From contig RCAB01000342.1 of the NCBI GenBank assembly GCA_003640385.1, positions 1 to 64,000 of the forward strand: a stretch of 64,000 nucleotides of DNA, read 5' to 3'. The first letter of the stretch is position 1. Each line of letters starts with the position of its first letter. Below the pieces are notes generated by a model, which was not told where the DNA came from, made no database searches, and saw only the letters and a list, made by a program, of their open reading frames with translations. The translations under genes were made by a program, and so were the position numbers. Below, in pieces: positions 25,945 through 38,726 of this stretch. This DNA comes from Setaria digitata (taxonomy: Eukaryota; Nematoda; Chromadorea; Rhabditida; Setariidae).

Positions 25945-26175
25945 GTTTAGTTCATAAATAAATAAAAAAAAATAATGAAGCTTTATTTTAGGAAAAATTT
26001 GATGATTTTAGAATTTGGACTAAAAAATTAATAAAATATATATATATATATAAAAAAAGAAAGAGAAAAAAGAAGAAAAAAAGCAATAGTTTAATTCATA
26101 AATAATAAATAGAAAAAAAAATGAAATTTAATTTTTGGAAAAAAATGCACTATTTTAAAATTTGAGCCAAAAAAA
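25945..26175. repeat. two-copy degenerate repeat upstream of the SLC41 gene
   Basis: The block TTTAGTTCATAAATAAATAA... at 25945-26035 recurs at 26089-26175 in the same order: a TTYATAAATAA start, a GAAGCTTTATTTT or GAAATTTAATTTT segment, a GGAAAAA run, and TTTAGAATTTGG or TTAAAATTTGAG. The period is about 144 bp, separated by an AT run and a purine tract. Confidence 0.5.
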
Positions 26176-26603
26176 AAAAATTTTTCCCACTCATCATCTA
26201 TAATATCATTTGTCTTTTCATCCTCAAGCAATTCAGCTCAAATTATATTTTATGAATGAAAAAAAGAAATTTTCTTTTTTATTTTCAAATAATATGTAAA
26301 TTTGCTTCATCAAATAAAAAGAAAAAGAAAGAGGAAAAAGATGAAAAAAAAAAAAAGAAATAATGGAAAAAAGCAACACTGCTATATGACAATTTAATTC
26401 ATTCGCATATTTGCTTCATGTCAGGTGGTTGATTCATAATTTTTATGTTTAGCATAAAATTTCATGTTTATTTTCAATTTTCTTTTTTTTTTTCATTTCC
26501 CAAATAAACGTATGTTTGTTTGTTTGTTTAATTGGCTAAATTTTTGTCAAAATTCAAAAATTTATAATAAAGAAATGAAATTTAATGTTGAAAATTTCAT
26601 CAA

Positions 26604-26609
26604 TTGCAG
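26604..26609 (+). promoter_or_regulatory. putative spliced-leader acceptor of the SLC41 gene
   Basis: TTGCAG ends 19 nt before the ATG at 26629 and follows an AT-rich stretch. It is typical in spacing for nematode SL trans-splicing. Not distinguishable from a cis 5'UTR intron acceptor without cDNA. Confidence 0.35.
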
Positions 26610-26628
26610 TAAATTTTTTTTTTTAAAA

Positions 26629-29600
26629 ATGTCAAAAACGAATGAACGAATTCCAATGGCGCAAAAAACATTACAATCACAATCAATACCTTCTGAATCA
26701 ATACAATCTACGTCGGATCCTCGATTACAAGTTATACGTGGACGTGGTAACAAAAATATTTTCCTCTTTTTTTCTTTTTTCTTTTTTTTTTTTATTTTTA
26801 CCATTCCTTAAAATATGTTTGATGGCTTCTGAAGTTTTTTCTAGTTATTGTTATTGTATTATATGTAAACATATGTTTGTTTACGTGAAAAATTTTTCCT
26901 TTTTCCCTTTGAAAGAAAAAATTTTATCAGTCAAATCATTTGATAAGACAGAAAGTGTTTTAACTTTCAAAAAAACTCTCAATTTTATTTTTAATTATAA
27001 AAAATTTTTATCGATTTTTTTTTTATTGGAAAAATTATAAATTTTATTCATTTAGAAAGTGCAAGAGAACGTGTCATATTAATTAGCGTTTTGAAACAAG
27101 TAAGTCTTTTTTTTTGCCTTCTAATTACAAGAAAAAAAAAAAGCAGATAGAAAAAGAAACGAGAGAAGAAACGTAAAATGTTAAAATTCTGTTCATATTT
27201 CTTGCTGTCTTGAAATGTTAGTTGCATAATCGAGTTTGACGTGAAATTTATTTCTCTGAAATTGCGCAACATGATACAACCCACACTATTCATCTTATTA
27301 ATTATCTTTTTTTTTTTTTTTAAAAAAAACATTCAAAATTACAACAGAACTGCAAAGTATTATCATAATGTTTGGCATCTGAATTTTCATAAATGTATAG
27401 AAAAAAAAAAAAAAAAAAAATCTAAAACGAGAAAATTCTGAGAAAATAATTTCAGACGTTATTACCTTTTTTTGTTGCTGGATTAGGACAAATATGCACA
27501 GGATTATTTTTTGAGCAAGCTCAACATTGGTGGTACTTTTTATATGTGCCAGAAGCATTTGTTTTAGTACCAGCTTTGCTTGGCTTAAAAGGTAATCTTG
27601 AAGTGACGTATGCATCACGATTTTGTACGCTGGTACGTTCCTAAAATTCTTTCGATTTTAACAAACTTAGTTATTTATGTCTAGAATTGTAAAAAAAAAA
27701 AAAAAAAAAAAAAATTGATAAATAAATCGAGATATTCTAAATAACATGAAATAATCATTGCATTGAGATATTCCTATAGAATTGTTATCAGTAAAATCAT
27801 ATTAAATAATCCAAATTAAACTTCAGATAATACAAGTAGAGACTAATACCGAATAATAACACTTGTCATTTTTATGTAAATTACATTTCTTTCAAAAATT
27901 CATTGCACAATTACAGACTAAATAGATTAAATACATTCAGTGAGATTATATTTCAATATCATTTAAACTGACCAATGTGGAAGGAAGCAATGCATTAGAA
28001 ATTAAAATTGGAATTATTTTCTTTAAGAAAAAAAAAAAAAAAATTTTAGGTCAATAAGTGAATAATTGATGAATGAAATGCAGCAAATATATAATACTTG
28101 TATGTGCCTGTGATTCTACTGTTGAATTGTTGTGATAGCATTAAATCTAATAATGAAATGTTATCATAACATTTGATTATTTAAATACAAACATCCATAT
28201 TCAGAACATAAAATATTTCGAAAAATATTTTTTCAAATATATTTCTGAATATTTTGAATAATATTGAAATGCATGATAGTTATGTATGAATCATCTAAAT
28301 ATGAATAATTCTATTTTAAATTTTAAAAATAAATATCCTGAATAATGTTGAAATGTACAATAGTGGGTAACGCGTTCAAAATGCACTCATTTAGAATCCT
28401 AAAAATGAACAAGTATCCTGAATAATTTTTTCTTTTTATGGTACTTATTATGTCTCACTTACAAAAATATATTCATTCCAGCAAAATTTTTCATAGTCGC
28501 AGGTTAAGCCTGCCCAACTGTATTTTAATATTTCAGTAATTCTATATGTCATTCAAAATATTGTGATACATTCAAAATCAATTTTAATAACAAAAAAAAA
28601 AAAAAAAGTGGAAAAAAATCAAATATATTAAATAGTACTAAAGTGTCATAATATCATCTTTCAATCAAGGAAAACAAGGAAAAAGAAAAACAAATTCATT
28701 TTGTAATTGAGAAAAATTTAACTTGAAATTAAAGTAATTTGCTAATTTCTTATTACAGTTCAAATAATTTTTAGAGTAATGCAGGGCAAACAAAGACAAT
28801 GGAAGAAATTTGCGTTATTGCTCGATTTAATTTATGCCTTATCGAATTGCAAGCAATTATTTTATCATTTCTTGCAGCATTATTAAGTAGTGGCATTAGT
28901 TTAATCAATTGCGATGTTCGTTTAATTATCTCACACATCAAATTTTTACCCTCTTTATGCTTCTGAATTTCATTTTATTAAAATATTCATTAGTAAAATG
29001 AGGAAGAAAATGCGAAAGAAATTAGCATAACATTTTGTTTTTGCTTAGGAAAATGAGAAATAATCCATCCATTAGAAGTTCCAAAGAGCTCAGTAAATTC
29101 TTTTTCTTTTTACTTTTCAATATTCCAATCAGAATTATTCAAAATGCTAAAATAAAAAAAAAAAAAAAGAAAGAAAAGATAGAAAGAATTATAAAATAAA
29201 TTCAATTTATGCCTAATTGAATGGCAAGTAATTATTTTCTCGTATTTGTTTCTTTGATCAAATTTAGGAAATATTCCTCAGATGATGAATTTCCTCTTTT
29301 GTAGTTTAACCGATCCCATTTTATGGTAACAGTTTTAAGTGGTGTTTATACGGCTACGTTATCATCTTTTGTGATTGGTTTTATCATGATAGGTATCGTT
29401 GTTTCTACACGTCGATATGGTATCGATCCTGATAACATTACCGCACCACTTACGGCGACCTTAAGTGATTTTATCACATTAATAATGCTAGTATGCTTCT
29501 TTCTGTGTTCCTTTGTTTTTCTCTCAAATTCAATGGTTATTAGATTTATTTCATTTAAATTTCAGTAAAATTGGAAAAAATATAGATTTGAAAACTTCTT

Positions 29601-32600
29601 TTGCAGATATTTTCTACTGTATCCTCAGTAAATTTCGATTAAAAAAATTTTCATCAGTAAAAAGATTTTGATTCTTAAAATTTTTTTTTTGCTACGAAAT
29701 TAATTTTCTTAAATTATCGAAGTTAACTGCACAGACGGAAAATAATTGATTTCATCAGAAGCACCATAATTGAATTGGTAAACATCCTCTTGCCTCATTT
29801 AATAATGCAAAACTAGTACTCATTTTTTTTTTTTTTTAAATTATATCTTATCGTATTTAAGTTTTTCCTTTTTTTTTTTGAAAAAAATTTTTTGAAGCTA
29901 AAAAGATACATTTTAATGATATCGAATATAACAGTTAATCATATTAAACAATAAAAGAACACAGTTCATCTAAGCCAAATGTTAGTAATATTAAAAGTGA
30001 GATATTTGATTGAATTAAATTTTAGATTGGTGTAGGAATGCTAGTGGTTACCATGTATATCTACAAATTATACATTCTCAGCATCACAATAATGATGCTT
30101 TTATTCTGTTGTACACCATTTTTAATTTATTACACAACAAGAGAACCACATACGAGGGCAATTCTGAAAGATAGTTGGCTTGCTGTTGTTGCAGCTATCA
30201 TTGTTGGATGGTTTGTTTTAATTTAAATTGATAATTTTATTTAAAATTTATTCTCGATTAATTAATTTTCAAAATTTTTTTTTTTTTTTTTTCATAGATC
30301 TATCTATCTATATGGCGAGGCAACCTTTGCTAGGAATCAATTATTACTTTTACAAATTTGTAAGTGTAAATGTATCAAAATGACAATAAAATTCGAAATT
30401 TTTATCAGCATCTGTTGAGAGATCTTCAAAAACTTTCCGTTTGAACAAAAAAGAAAAAAAAAAAAGGGAGAAAAACAAAGATATAAAAGATTAATTAGAT
30501 CGATAAAAATTAGCCAAACCGATTAATCCTTAGCTTGATTATCAGGCAAATTAGTGAATGTGTGAATGTGCTGGTAAATTAATTCGTTAATTATCTCAAA
30601 ATTTAATTAGCCTGAGTCTTTTGGAATATTTCCCACTGGTATGATATGAATTCAATTATATAATAGAAATTTTAGCTGCAGCGGTTTATTACTTCAGTCA
30701 GCAATTATTGTTTTTCCTGGAATTGCTGCGCTCCATCCACTTATTGCAGGTTGTCGTTTATATAAAATGCTTGAATTGCGCTATTTCTTCAAATATTTTA
30801 CAATAAAAATTCAATTTTTATTTTTAAAAAAGTTTAAAAAAGTTAATGCAAAATTTGACTTGGAAAAATTTTTTCATTTGAGAAAAATATCATAAGAATG
30901 AGAATATAATGATTTACTTTTTTTTTTTTATTTAATTATCTTTTGTTGTTTTTTATTTGAAATTAAAGTGTTTAAGGAAGGAAAAAATAAGTGAAATCAT
31001 TGAGCATTTTTAATTGAACCTTTTTGTAAGTAATTTCAAATAAAGCATCATTTAATTTTGATTACACACAAATTTATTGATGCCCTAATTACATATTAAA
31101 ATTTCATCGTTCACCTGGTCCTTCAGATATTTATGATTCTGAAACCTGATCAGTTTTTAGGCCTTGCTGGTAATCGAGTAAGTGTACAGTCGAGTCGTCT
31201 TTCTACAGCTTTACATTTATCAGAATGTTCACTTGGTAGGCTTCCAGCCGGTACAACTATATGGACTTTCCTGAATCCATCACGTTTCTTTTGCTTACGT
31301 CGTAAGTATTCCTGTACTTGTTTTTACGATAAAACTAAGTGAATGAACCTGAAAATTAATGCGAAATCCTTGCAAAACCTTAAAGTACCATTATGTTATT
31401 CTGATGAATGGATTTTTTTTTACTTTGAAAATTATGCAGTTCATTTCAAGGTATCCAAAAATATTTTGTTAGTAAAAATTTTGTTTGATATAATAGCAAA
31501 TGAATTTAGCAATTTCCGAAATTTTGTTAAAAGATTGCCGATATTTTTAAAGTATTTTCAACAAAACAATTTTAATTTTTTTTTTTTTTTTCATTTGCTT
31601 ATTGATGGGATGAAGAAGACGAAGATGCTCATAGCAAAGCAAGGATGATTTTCAAATTTCTTTTCTTCCTTTTTCTTTCCTAATTACCGGAATATTCGGA
31701 TTCTGCATTTTCTTCTTTTATTTTTTTTTTTTGAAACAATTGCCGTTACAAATATTTCAATCAAAGAATCAGTCAAATTTTGATCATTACTTAGATTAGT
31801 CTAAAACTGGATGTAATTAGAAATTAATAAAAAATAACTAGAATACGCGAAGTTATTAGAAATTAGTAAAACATAAGTAATTAAGAAAGGAAAAAAAACA
31901 TTGAAAGGACAAATTAAAATCCTAGAAAAAGAGTTTCAGTACTGCATCTCCTATATTCTGTATCAAAAATTCAAAAAAAAAAAAAAAAAAATAGAAATCT
32001 ATCTGATATAATGAAAAAAAATCCCACCAATTAAATATGTTTATGAATTTGTAGTGAAATATAAGAGAATAATTTTTCTTCTACTAGTCCAATTCAACAT
32101 CATTAATTTCAGATTTGGATTCTAAAGTAGCATTTTTATTACTTGTAACAGCAATTCCATATAATTTTATATTTGTTATTGTGGTCATTTTCACGGCAAA
32201 AAACATTAACTTCAGTTGGATTCTTGTTGGAACATATATTGTTACTACTTTTGTGCAGGTTATAATTTTTTTTGTTTTTTTTTTCCAAATTCCAAATTTC
32301 ATAACTGCTCAGCTATCAAATCATTTTCAGCGCTGCTAAAAATTCATTCCATCAGAAAGGATAAAATGAGAATTTTTTAAACTACCAGAAATTTTTGATT
32401 TGAATCAATGCAAATATTGACGATTTTTTTATAAATATAAAATTAATGTATTTAATTAATTAATAAAAATTAAAAGCTAAAGAAAATGATCACCAGTGGC
32501 TTTGATTGTTTTTTTTTTTTAATAAATTAAATATAAAATTAACAGATTTGTGAAAATTAGTAAATAAAAATTTGAACATTAGTGATTTTTATTGTTTATT

Positions 32601-32965
32601 TATTTTTTAATAAATTAAATATAATAAAAAGTAAAAATATCAGCATCAGTGATCTTCAATATTTAATTTTCAATAAATCAAATATAAAATTGCAATATTT
32701 ATAAAATATCAAATGGGAAAAGTCATTCTCTTTACAGGGCTTAGTGTTGTTTTACTTATGTCAGGTAACAGTTTATGCATTTTGGTGGCTTCGAATGGAT
32801 CCTGATAATAGCTCGGTGCCAGTATTAACATCTCTTGGTGACCTTCTTGGTATTGGTTTACTTTATGTTTTGTTTACTTTTTTGCATCATTTTTCACCAA
32901 CAACTGTTCAATATCAACGTTATCAAACGATGAATACAACACGACAATGTGGTATCAGTTTCTGA
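26629..32965 (+). CDS. SLC41/MgtE-family divalent cation (Mg2+) transporter
   Basis: Multi-pass membrane protein of 479 aa expected to move Mg2+ or other divalent cations. Ten exons with agreeing phases: 26629-26746, 27056-27099, 27456-27632, 28775-28915, 29305-29490, 30026-30210, 30676-30749, 31161-31301, 32113-32258, 32738-32965. A short Ser/Gln-rich cytosolic N-terminus leads into the two MgtE-like halves of SLC41 proteins. Half one has LLGLKGNLEVTYASR (95-109) and GIDPDNITAPLTATLSD (199-215); half two has GLAGNRVSVQSSRLST (309-324) and DPDNSSVPVLTSLGDLLG (425-442). These are the paired, cation-site-bearing signatures of the family, and length is normal. The second half has an unusual LHPLIAGLAGN where relatives often have PVINGVGGN. 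Introns 3 and 9 carry degenerate tandem repeats. Confidence 0.93.
28247..28435. repeat. degenerate ~82-bp tandem repeat in SLC41 intron 3
   Basis: The motif ATATYYTGAATAATRTTGAA occurs near 28248 and 28333, followed in both by ATGYAYRATAG, and a shortened third copy (GTATCCTGAATAAT) begins near 28413. Spacing is about 80-85 bp. Lies inside intron 27633-28774. Confidence 0.5.
32430..32737. repeat. degenerate ~90-bp tandem array in SLC41 intron 9
   Basis: Three to four diverged units, each starting AATAAATYAAATATAA and carrying a CAGTGRYTTT or TTAGTGATTTTT core followed by a T-rich end. Units begin near 32430, 32520, 32610 and 32675. The array runs almost to the exon 10 acceptor at 32737. Confidence 0.55.
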
Positions 32966-33330
32966 CTGCACTAATAGTGATTAAAAAAAAAAAAATGATA
33001 AAATATGATAATGATAGTGACTACTTCTGCTATATGTATTTAGCCGATATTATCGTTGATAAAGCATTTATTTAATAGGATTTTGTTTTCTCTCTTTTTT
33101 GTTTTTTTGTTTCTTGTTTTTTTTTTCTTTTTTTGCGATCAGTCGCAGTAATTATTCATTTAATGTAATATGCTGATAATAGTTATTAGTGCTTATAGCT
33201 ATATCGGAGCTGTACAGAAATGGAGCACCAAGGACTGATAACATTTCCATTTAAATTAATGATCACCAGTTTTGATCTAGAAGTTATCTTTTTTAGCAGT
33301 ACAGTAGCAATTTCTCATTAAATAATTATT

Positions 33331-33336
33331 AATAAA
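33331..33336 (+). terminator. candidate poly(A) signal of the SLC41 gene
   Basis: First perfect AATAAA seen after the stop, 366 nt downstream, giving a plausible 3'UTR length. Confidence 0.35.
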
Positions 33337-36300
33337 CAATTATTACTTTTTTGAAAAGGAAAAAGAGAAAAAAAATTCCGCTTATTGCACTGACAAAAAT
33401 TGTTTTCCATTTCATTTTATTTTTGCTTTCCTTTGTCTTTTTTCGTTCTTCTTTGTAAAATAACAAAACTGAAAATTTGCGAAATTAATTTCAAGCTTTG
33501 TGCAAATTTTTGAGCTCTAATAATTATACAGAAATTGAAATTGTTTACCTTTAAGGAACAAAGGCTGTAATATAAGCATTTAACAAACAAAACTGTATTA
33601 GTTGCATGATATTTGTAAAAGAAAAGATGACAGAGTTATCATCCATAATTAGCAAATGTTATCACTTCTGATAATATATTTATTACTACTGACTCTAATT
33701 TTGGTTCAGATTATGCTCTCATAAGATTTTTATACTTTAAACTGGAAATTACTTTCTCAAATATTTCATTCCATTTAATTATTTACATACTTAAATAAAT
33801 ATTACATATCAATTTTAAATTTTATCATCAAAGTGATTTAAGCAAATATGATGTTCATTAGTTCATTTATGAATAAGCTCTAATTCGAAATCGCAATTCT
33901 TTTGGAAATCTGATCAATCTATTTATTTATTTATCTTTCCTAGCATGCTTTAGGCTGGGGATTTATTGTGTCAAATAATTGATTTATTTAATCAGACCTA
34001 AAGATTTTTAAAAAATGCTATATTTTTTCATTAATTTCTGTAATGGACGTAATCTTCTGGATGTTTTCATTTGTAAAATATAAGTATAAAATATGAAAAT
34101 AAATATTGGAAATATAAATGCTCAATTTAAAGGTTGATTTCATCGTTTAATTCCAATGACTCGTTAAAAACTTTAATTAGATTAATAAATTACATGGCCA
34201 TATAGAGAAACATTTTTTCCCACAAAATGAAAAAAGTTTAATTGAAGTGGTATTTTGACTCCTATTCTGTTGTCCTCATGTTTGAATCAAACGATTGTTT
34301 ACCGGTGTTAAGCAGAAATAAGATTGGTCATAAACAATAATATTTAAAGCAAACAAATCAAATATAATCTTAGTTTTAGACACAGCAAGAAATAAATTGT
34401 TAAGATTATCATGATTATTAAGCATAGGATTGTCATCATAGTTTTCATAGCTAGCTAAAAAAAATTCAATGGTACATGATAACATATCAAATTAAGATGC
34501 CACCCATTGCAAACTGCTGAATAAAATATGTGTCATCATAATTAATATGCTTAAATTAAAGGGTAAAATCAGACTGCAAATTTTCTGAGCAATTAATTAT
34601 GTTAGAGCGAAATAAGCCTGCAAATAATTTATAAGCATAATAACAATAATTAAAGCAACCAAACTAATTACCGTAGTTTAGAAATACCGTAAACAAGTAA
34701 TAATAATTACCTTCAAAATGGTTAATTGCACAATGTGCATATTGGAATACTAATGAAATATATAAAAACTTCAGCTAATAATTAAAAAATTAAATAATAA
34801 AATCTTTCACAATGAGAATATTTTTTATTGAGTTATGCTTGACTGGTTGACATTAAAATTTTTTTGCAATTACTTCATTGTACACTAGTAATAATTTAGT
34901 CCAGTTTATCACTGCAAGAATTTATTAGTAGTAATTATGTTCAGCATAAATAGCTAATTTTTATCCAGGGCGATAATTAGCAGTTAATTAACCAGCCATC
35001 TTGATGAGGGTATGAAAAATACACGTCATAAATGTGTCAGCAACTGTTACATACATCCAGAATTGTTTATTTTTTGAATCAATAATGTAATTTGTGATAA
35101 AAGTTCATTTGAGCAAAAATCTGCTCCATCAAATAAATTAATAATTTGTTAAAATAGCATGAATACCTGACAATTAGCAAGATCTAATCATTTCTTGGAA
35201 AAATCGAGATGCGTCTTTTATCTGCGCAACTTGTCATCATCATTTCTCATACTAATAATAAACATTTTCCGATCAAAGCAACGCGTTAATGGACTTAATC
35301 TTAATAACTAGGTCAACTTATCACAAGAGGTCAACTGCAACTACCAGTGCTGCACAAAATTCACCCCAAAAATCTTCCCTTGATCTCTCCTTTTTTCTTG
35401 CTTTTCAACAACTACACTATTTCCTTTCTAATTACATAAAAACTAACAAATTCCATCCGGTTTAAGATATTACACAAAGCTTAATGCGTTTTTTAAGTCT
35501 ATAAAGTCTAAATACGGGCCAAAAAGGAAACCAATTAAATTTCAAATTCTATCAACAATTAAACTCGTTTTGAAATCTATTTAGTTCCCAGTCATACTAA
35601 AACTAAAGTTATTTTTACTTCTGTTTTTGCTTTTATAGAAATAAATACTAACTGTTGATGATGGAAATAAAATTTAAGTGAAGAGTAAGATGAAAGAAAA
35701 TTGAAATGATCTGATCCCAATAAATGATCTAAATGGAAGCTGTTGCCAACTTTCAGACTAATTGCTGCCAGATTATATGAAATCAAAATGAAAAAGAATT
35801 TTGCAAATTATAATTTATTGAATTTTGCCTGTCAGTTATTGTTTCATTTTGTCCTATTCCTTGAACAATTATTCATCAATCATTTATAATTCTAAAATAT
35901 ATCAATTTTCACAAATAAGCTAGTTCTGTAGCACTAGCTATTTTCCAGCTTGAACATTTCGGCTATCTTTGATTAAAAAAAAGAGAGAAAGGAACGTTTA
36001 GATGTAATTTTTTTTACCATTTTCCTAAAAATTTTCAAAATCTTTTATTTAAACAAAAAAAATTTAATGCTATTAAAAATTTGTTGCTTCTGTCTGATTT
36101 TTCAATTTTTTTTAAAGCATCAATTCTATTCGGTAATTTTTTTTTTTTTTTTGCAGATAATTATTGAAGTGTGTAAGAATAAAAAGTAAACATACTTTGA
36201 TTTTTTAATTCCACTTGTAGCAGAAATTCCACTGAATGAAAAGATAAGAAAAAAAAAACACATAGAATTTAATTTGATTTATTTTATCCCAATCCATCCA

Positions 36301-36676
36301 TTTTTAATTTTAAAAGTTTTTTCCTGCCTTTTTTTTTTTTTTTTTTTTTTTTTTAAACGAAAAAGTGTAATGCGGTAAAATGAAATGAAATAAAATTTGT
36401 AATCTAGCAGATTGTAATACTCTTTGTTTGGTTTCCTTTCCATACTTTTTCTTTTTTTTTTTTTTTTAACTTTAAAAAGAAAACTTTGTAAACATACAGA
36501 GATAGACATAAACTTGAAAATACACTATTTGCAGCTAACACTTCAATATATGCAAATATACACTTATACGTTATATTTATGTGTATAAATACAAAAGATC
36601 TAGATGTAATTTACTACTTTAAACAAAAAGCAAATTTTTTTTTTTTAGCTAATTTGACAAATTTAAAACAGACAAA

Positions 36677-37912
36677 ATGATAAATGAATGGTTGGAAAAA
36701 CTGGAGGAAAACTATTGTCATACTGGGTACAAATCTTCCCTATTTCAACTAATTAATCTCTTTTTTTTTCTTTTTTTTGCTATTTGCAAAACGGTTCAAT
36801 TGTTTTATAATTACTTTTTATCACACAACTCATTTATTCTTTCGAAAGCTCAAATTATTGTAATATTGCTGTTTTCTTTTTTTTTTTTCCTTAGCCTTTT
36901 TGTTTAGTTATTTATATTTACCATTTTTTTTTTATTTTGTTATTATTCATTGAATTTTAAATAACATTAAAAAAAAAACAAATTTTTCTAGTTTCTTTTT
37001 ATTGTTATTAAAAAAAAAAAACACGAAGTATTAGAAGAATTAAGTTTTTCAAGAACTGTGGTGTTTATTTTCCTTTCTTTATAGATGGAATGCTCTAAAT
37101 GTGCTATATTTAATTTTATGGCATTCTTAGAGTTGCAATAAATTTTAGAATAATGTTTGGAAAAAAAGTTAATTAATTGCCTTTAACTTCTCCTTCCTGC
37201 AACGTTCACTTTCATTATTTATCGATAAATGTGAAATTCTCCTACTAAATATATAATTTAATTCTTATATATAGTATGTAATTAGTTTATGCTGGGCTTT
37301 TTTTTTTCAACAGTTTTTTTTATCGAAAAATTTGACTCCTCATTTTTCTCATTTTTTCATTCATAATTATTATTCTGAAAAAATTAGAAGCAAAAAAAAA
37401 AAAAACCGTAATACTGTTTTGCAAAAGTCAAAATTACACGAATACTTTGAACATTTGATTCTTTTGAAGTATCAAATTATCATTACCTGGCTCAGAATCT
37501 CGCTTCACTGAAGAATCAAATTACTAAAATAATTCAGAATCTGTTTTTTTTTTTTTTTTTTTTTTGAATGAATTAAACTCACCGATACAACATGCTATAT
37601 ATGTATTTGTTGAAAGTTTTTTTAAAAACAAAAGTAAAAAGTAAAAAATACCGTAACGGAAATTGATTAACTTACGCTCCTAAAATTATCGATATGATTA
37701 TTTCTTTACATAACATTCTACGTAAAATCCTCACATTCTTTCTGATGCGATAGCATATCTGCGTGTTTGTTTATTTTATATTAATACTTCCAAAATATGG
37801 TTTCAAATAAAATTTGATAAATATTCAATTTAGCTCTGACGAGATATTCATTCTTCATAAACGTGATATTCTATGTCGATTTCACGAAACGTTTTCCAAC
37901 TATCTCACATAG
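36677..37912 (+). CDS. candidate two-exon micro-gene, unknown function
   Basis: Not recognised. An ATG shortly after two possible acceptors (TTTTTTAG and AAACAG) starts MINEWLEKLEENYCHT, ending phase 2 at a G|GTAC donor (36726/36727). A segment after TTCAATTTAG at 37833 continues in the matching phase with GSDEIFILHKRDILCRFH and ends at TAG 37910-37912. Exons would be 36677-36726 and 37834-37912, giving 42 aa. The composition is charged and balanced, unlike the F/I/K-rich chance frames nearby. The first exon looks like the start of an amphipathic helix. It may instead be two exons of a larger gene with undetected parts, or a coincidence. Confidence 0.28.
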
Positions 37913-38668
37913 AGTGCGCTAAAATCTTTTCCGAATTGCTCCAAGATATTTCATGCCCATTTGAACCTACATTTTCAGTTAAACTAGTGAATTATTTAGT
38001 ATCATTGATGATAACTAGTAATTTAGCTTAATTTAATCAAAAAAAAAAAAAAATTTAGTTTGTCTAATGAACTTTTTTATATCATTTTTTCGAATATAAT
38101 ACGCAAAAATCTTTTAGTTGCATTTTGAATCACAAAAAATATCAATTTCAATTTTTCGTGGTTTTGAATTATTCGGATTGAAATCTAGTTATTTATATGA
38201 ATTTGGATTTCAATAAAGAAGCACAGACAAATGCAGAAAACACAGAAATGATCTAACTAAATTTAAACAAAATTGCATAAATGTTACAATCTTTTTAGCT
38301 TCTAGTGCACAAAGAAAATTAGTATTAGTATATTCAGTGGATTAATTAATTGAGGTGTTGCAAATTTCTCTTCTTTTTTATATGTAGTCAAAATCACTCT
38401 TAAAATTTCAAATCAGTCAGATCAATTGATGCATCTCAATTGCGAAAAGTTGCTTTTTTCTTTTTTTTTTCTTTTTTTTTTTTTTTAAATGAAACGTTTT
38501 AAAATGAATTTTCGCATTCACAATTTTATTTACAAATCAATTACTTTGCTTTATAAATGTATTTGCCATTAAATGGACCTGTGAACCGGATTAATTAGTA
38601 AATATAGTGCACAAAAAAAGAATAAATTAATAAATAATAAAAAGATCTCAAAGATCTCAGGTCAAAAT

Positions 38669-38726
38669 CCTATCCGTTTCATTGGTATAGCTTTGTTTTA
38701 AAGCCTGATTAGTGCCACCGGATAGG
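38669..38726. other. imperfect hairpin with 8-bp outer and 5-bp inner stems
   Basis: CCTATCCG (38669-38676) pairs perfectly with CGGATAGG (38719-38726), and inside it GCTTT pairs with AAAGC around a five-base loop, with near-equal unpaired arms of 13 and 14 nt. Local G+C is higher than the surroundings. A tandem AAAGATCTC pair precedes it. No RNA family recognised. Confidence 0.35.

Larger units (their letters stand above)
21834..26628. other. intergenic region between GRL and SLC41 genes
   Basis: AT-rich sequence without a convincing exon. It contains a 26-bp decayed copy of part of GRL exon 3 at 22177-22202 and a two-copy degenerate repeat at 25945-26175, plus an AT run at about 26035-26051. 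Nothing else was recognised. Confidence 0.6.

Noticed and set aside
34276..34485. 69-codon minus frame with balanced composition
   Set aside because: No domain, no splice or promoter support, and length within the chance range for this window.
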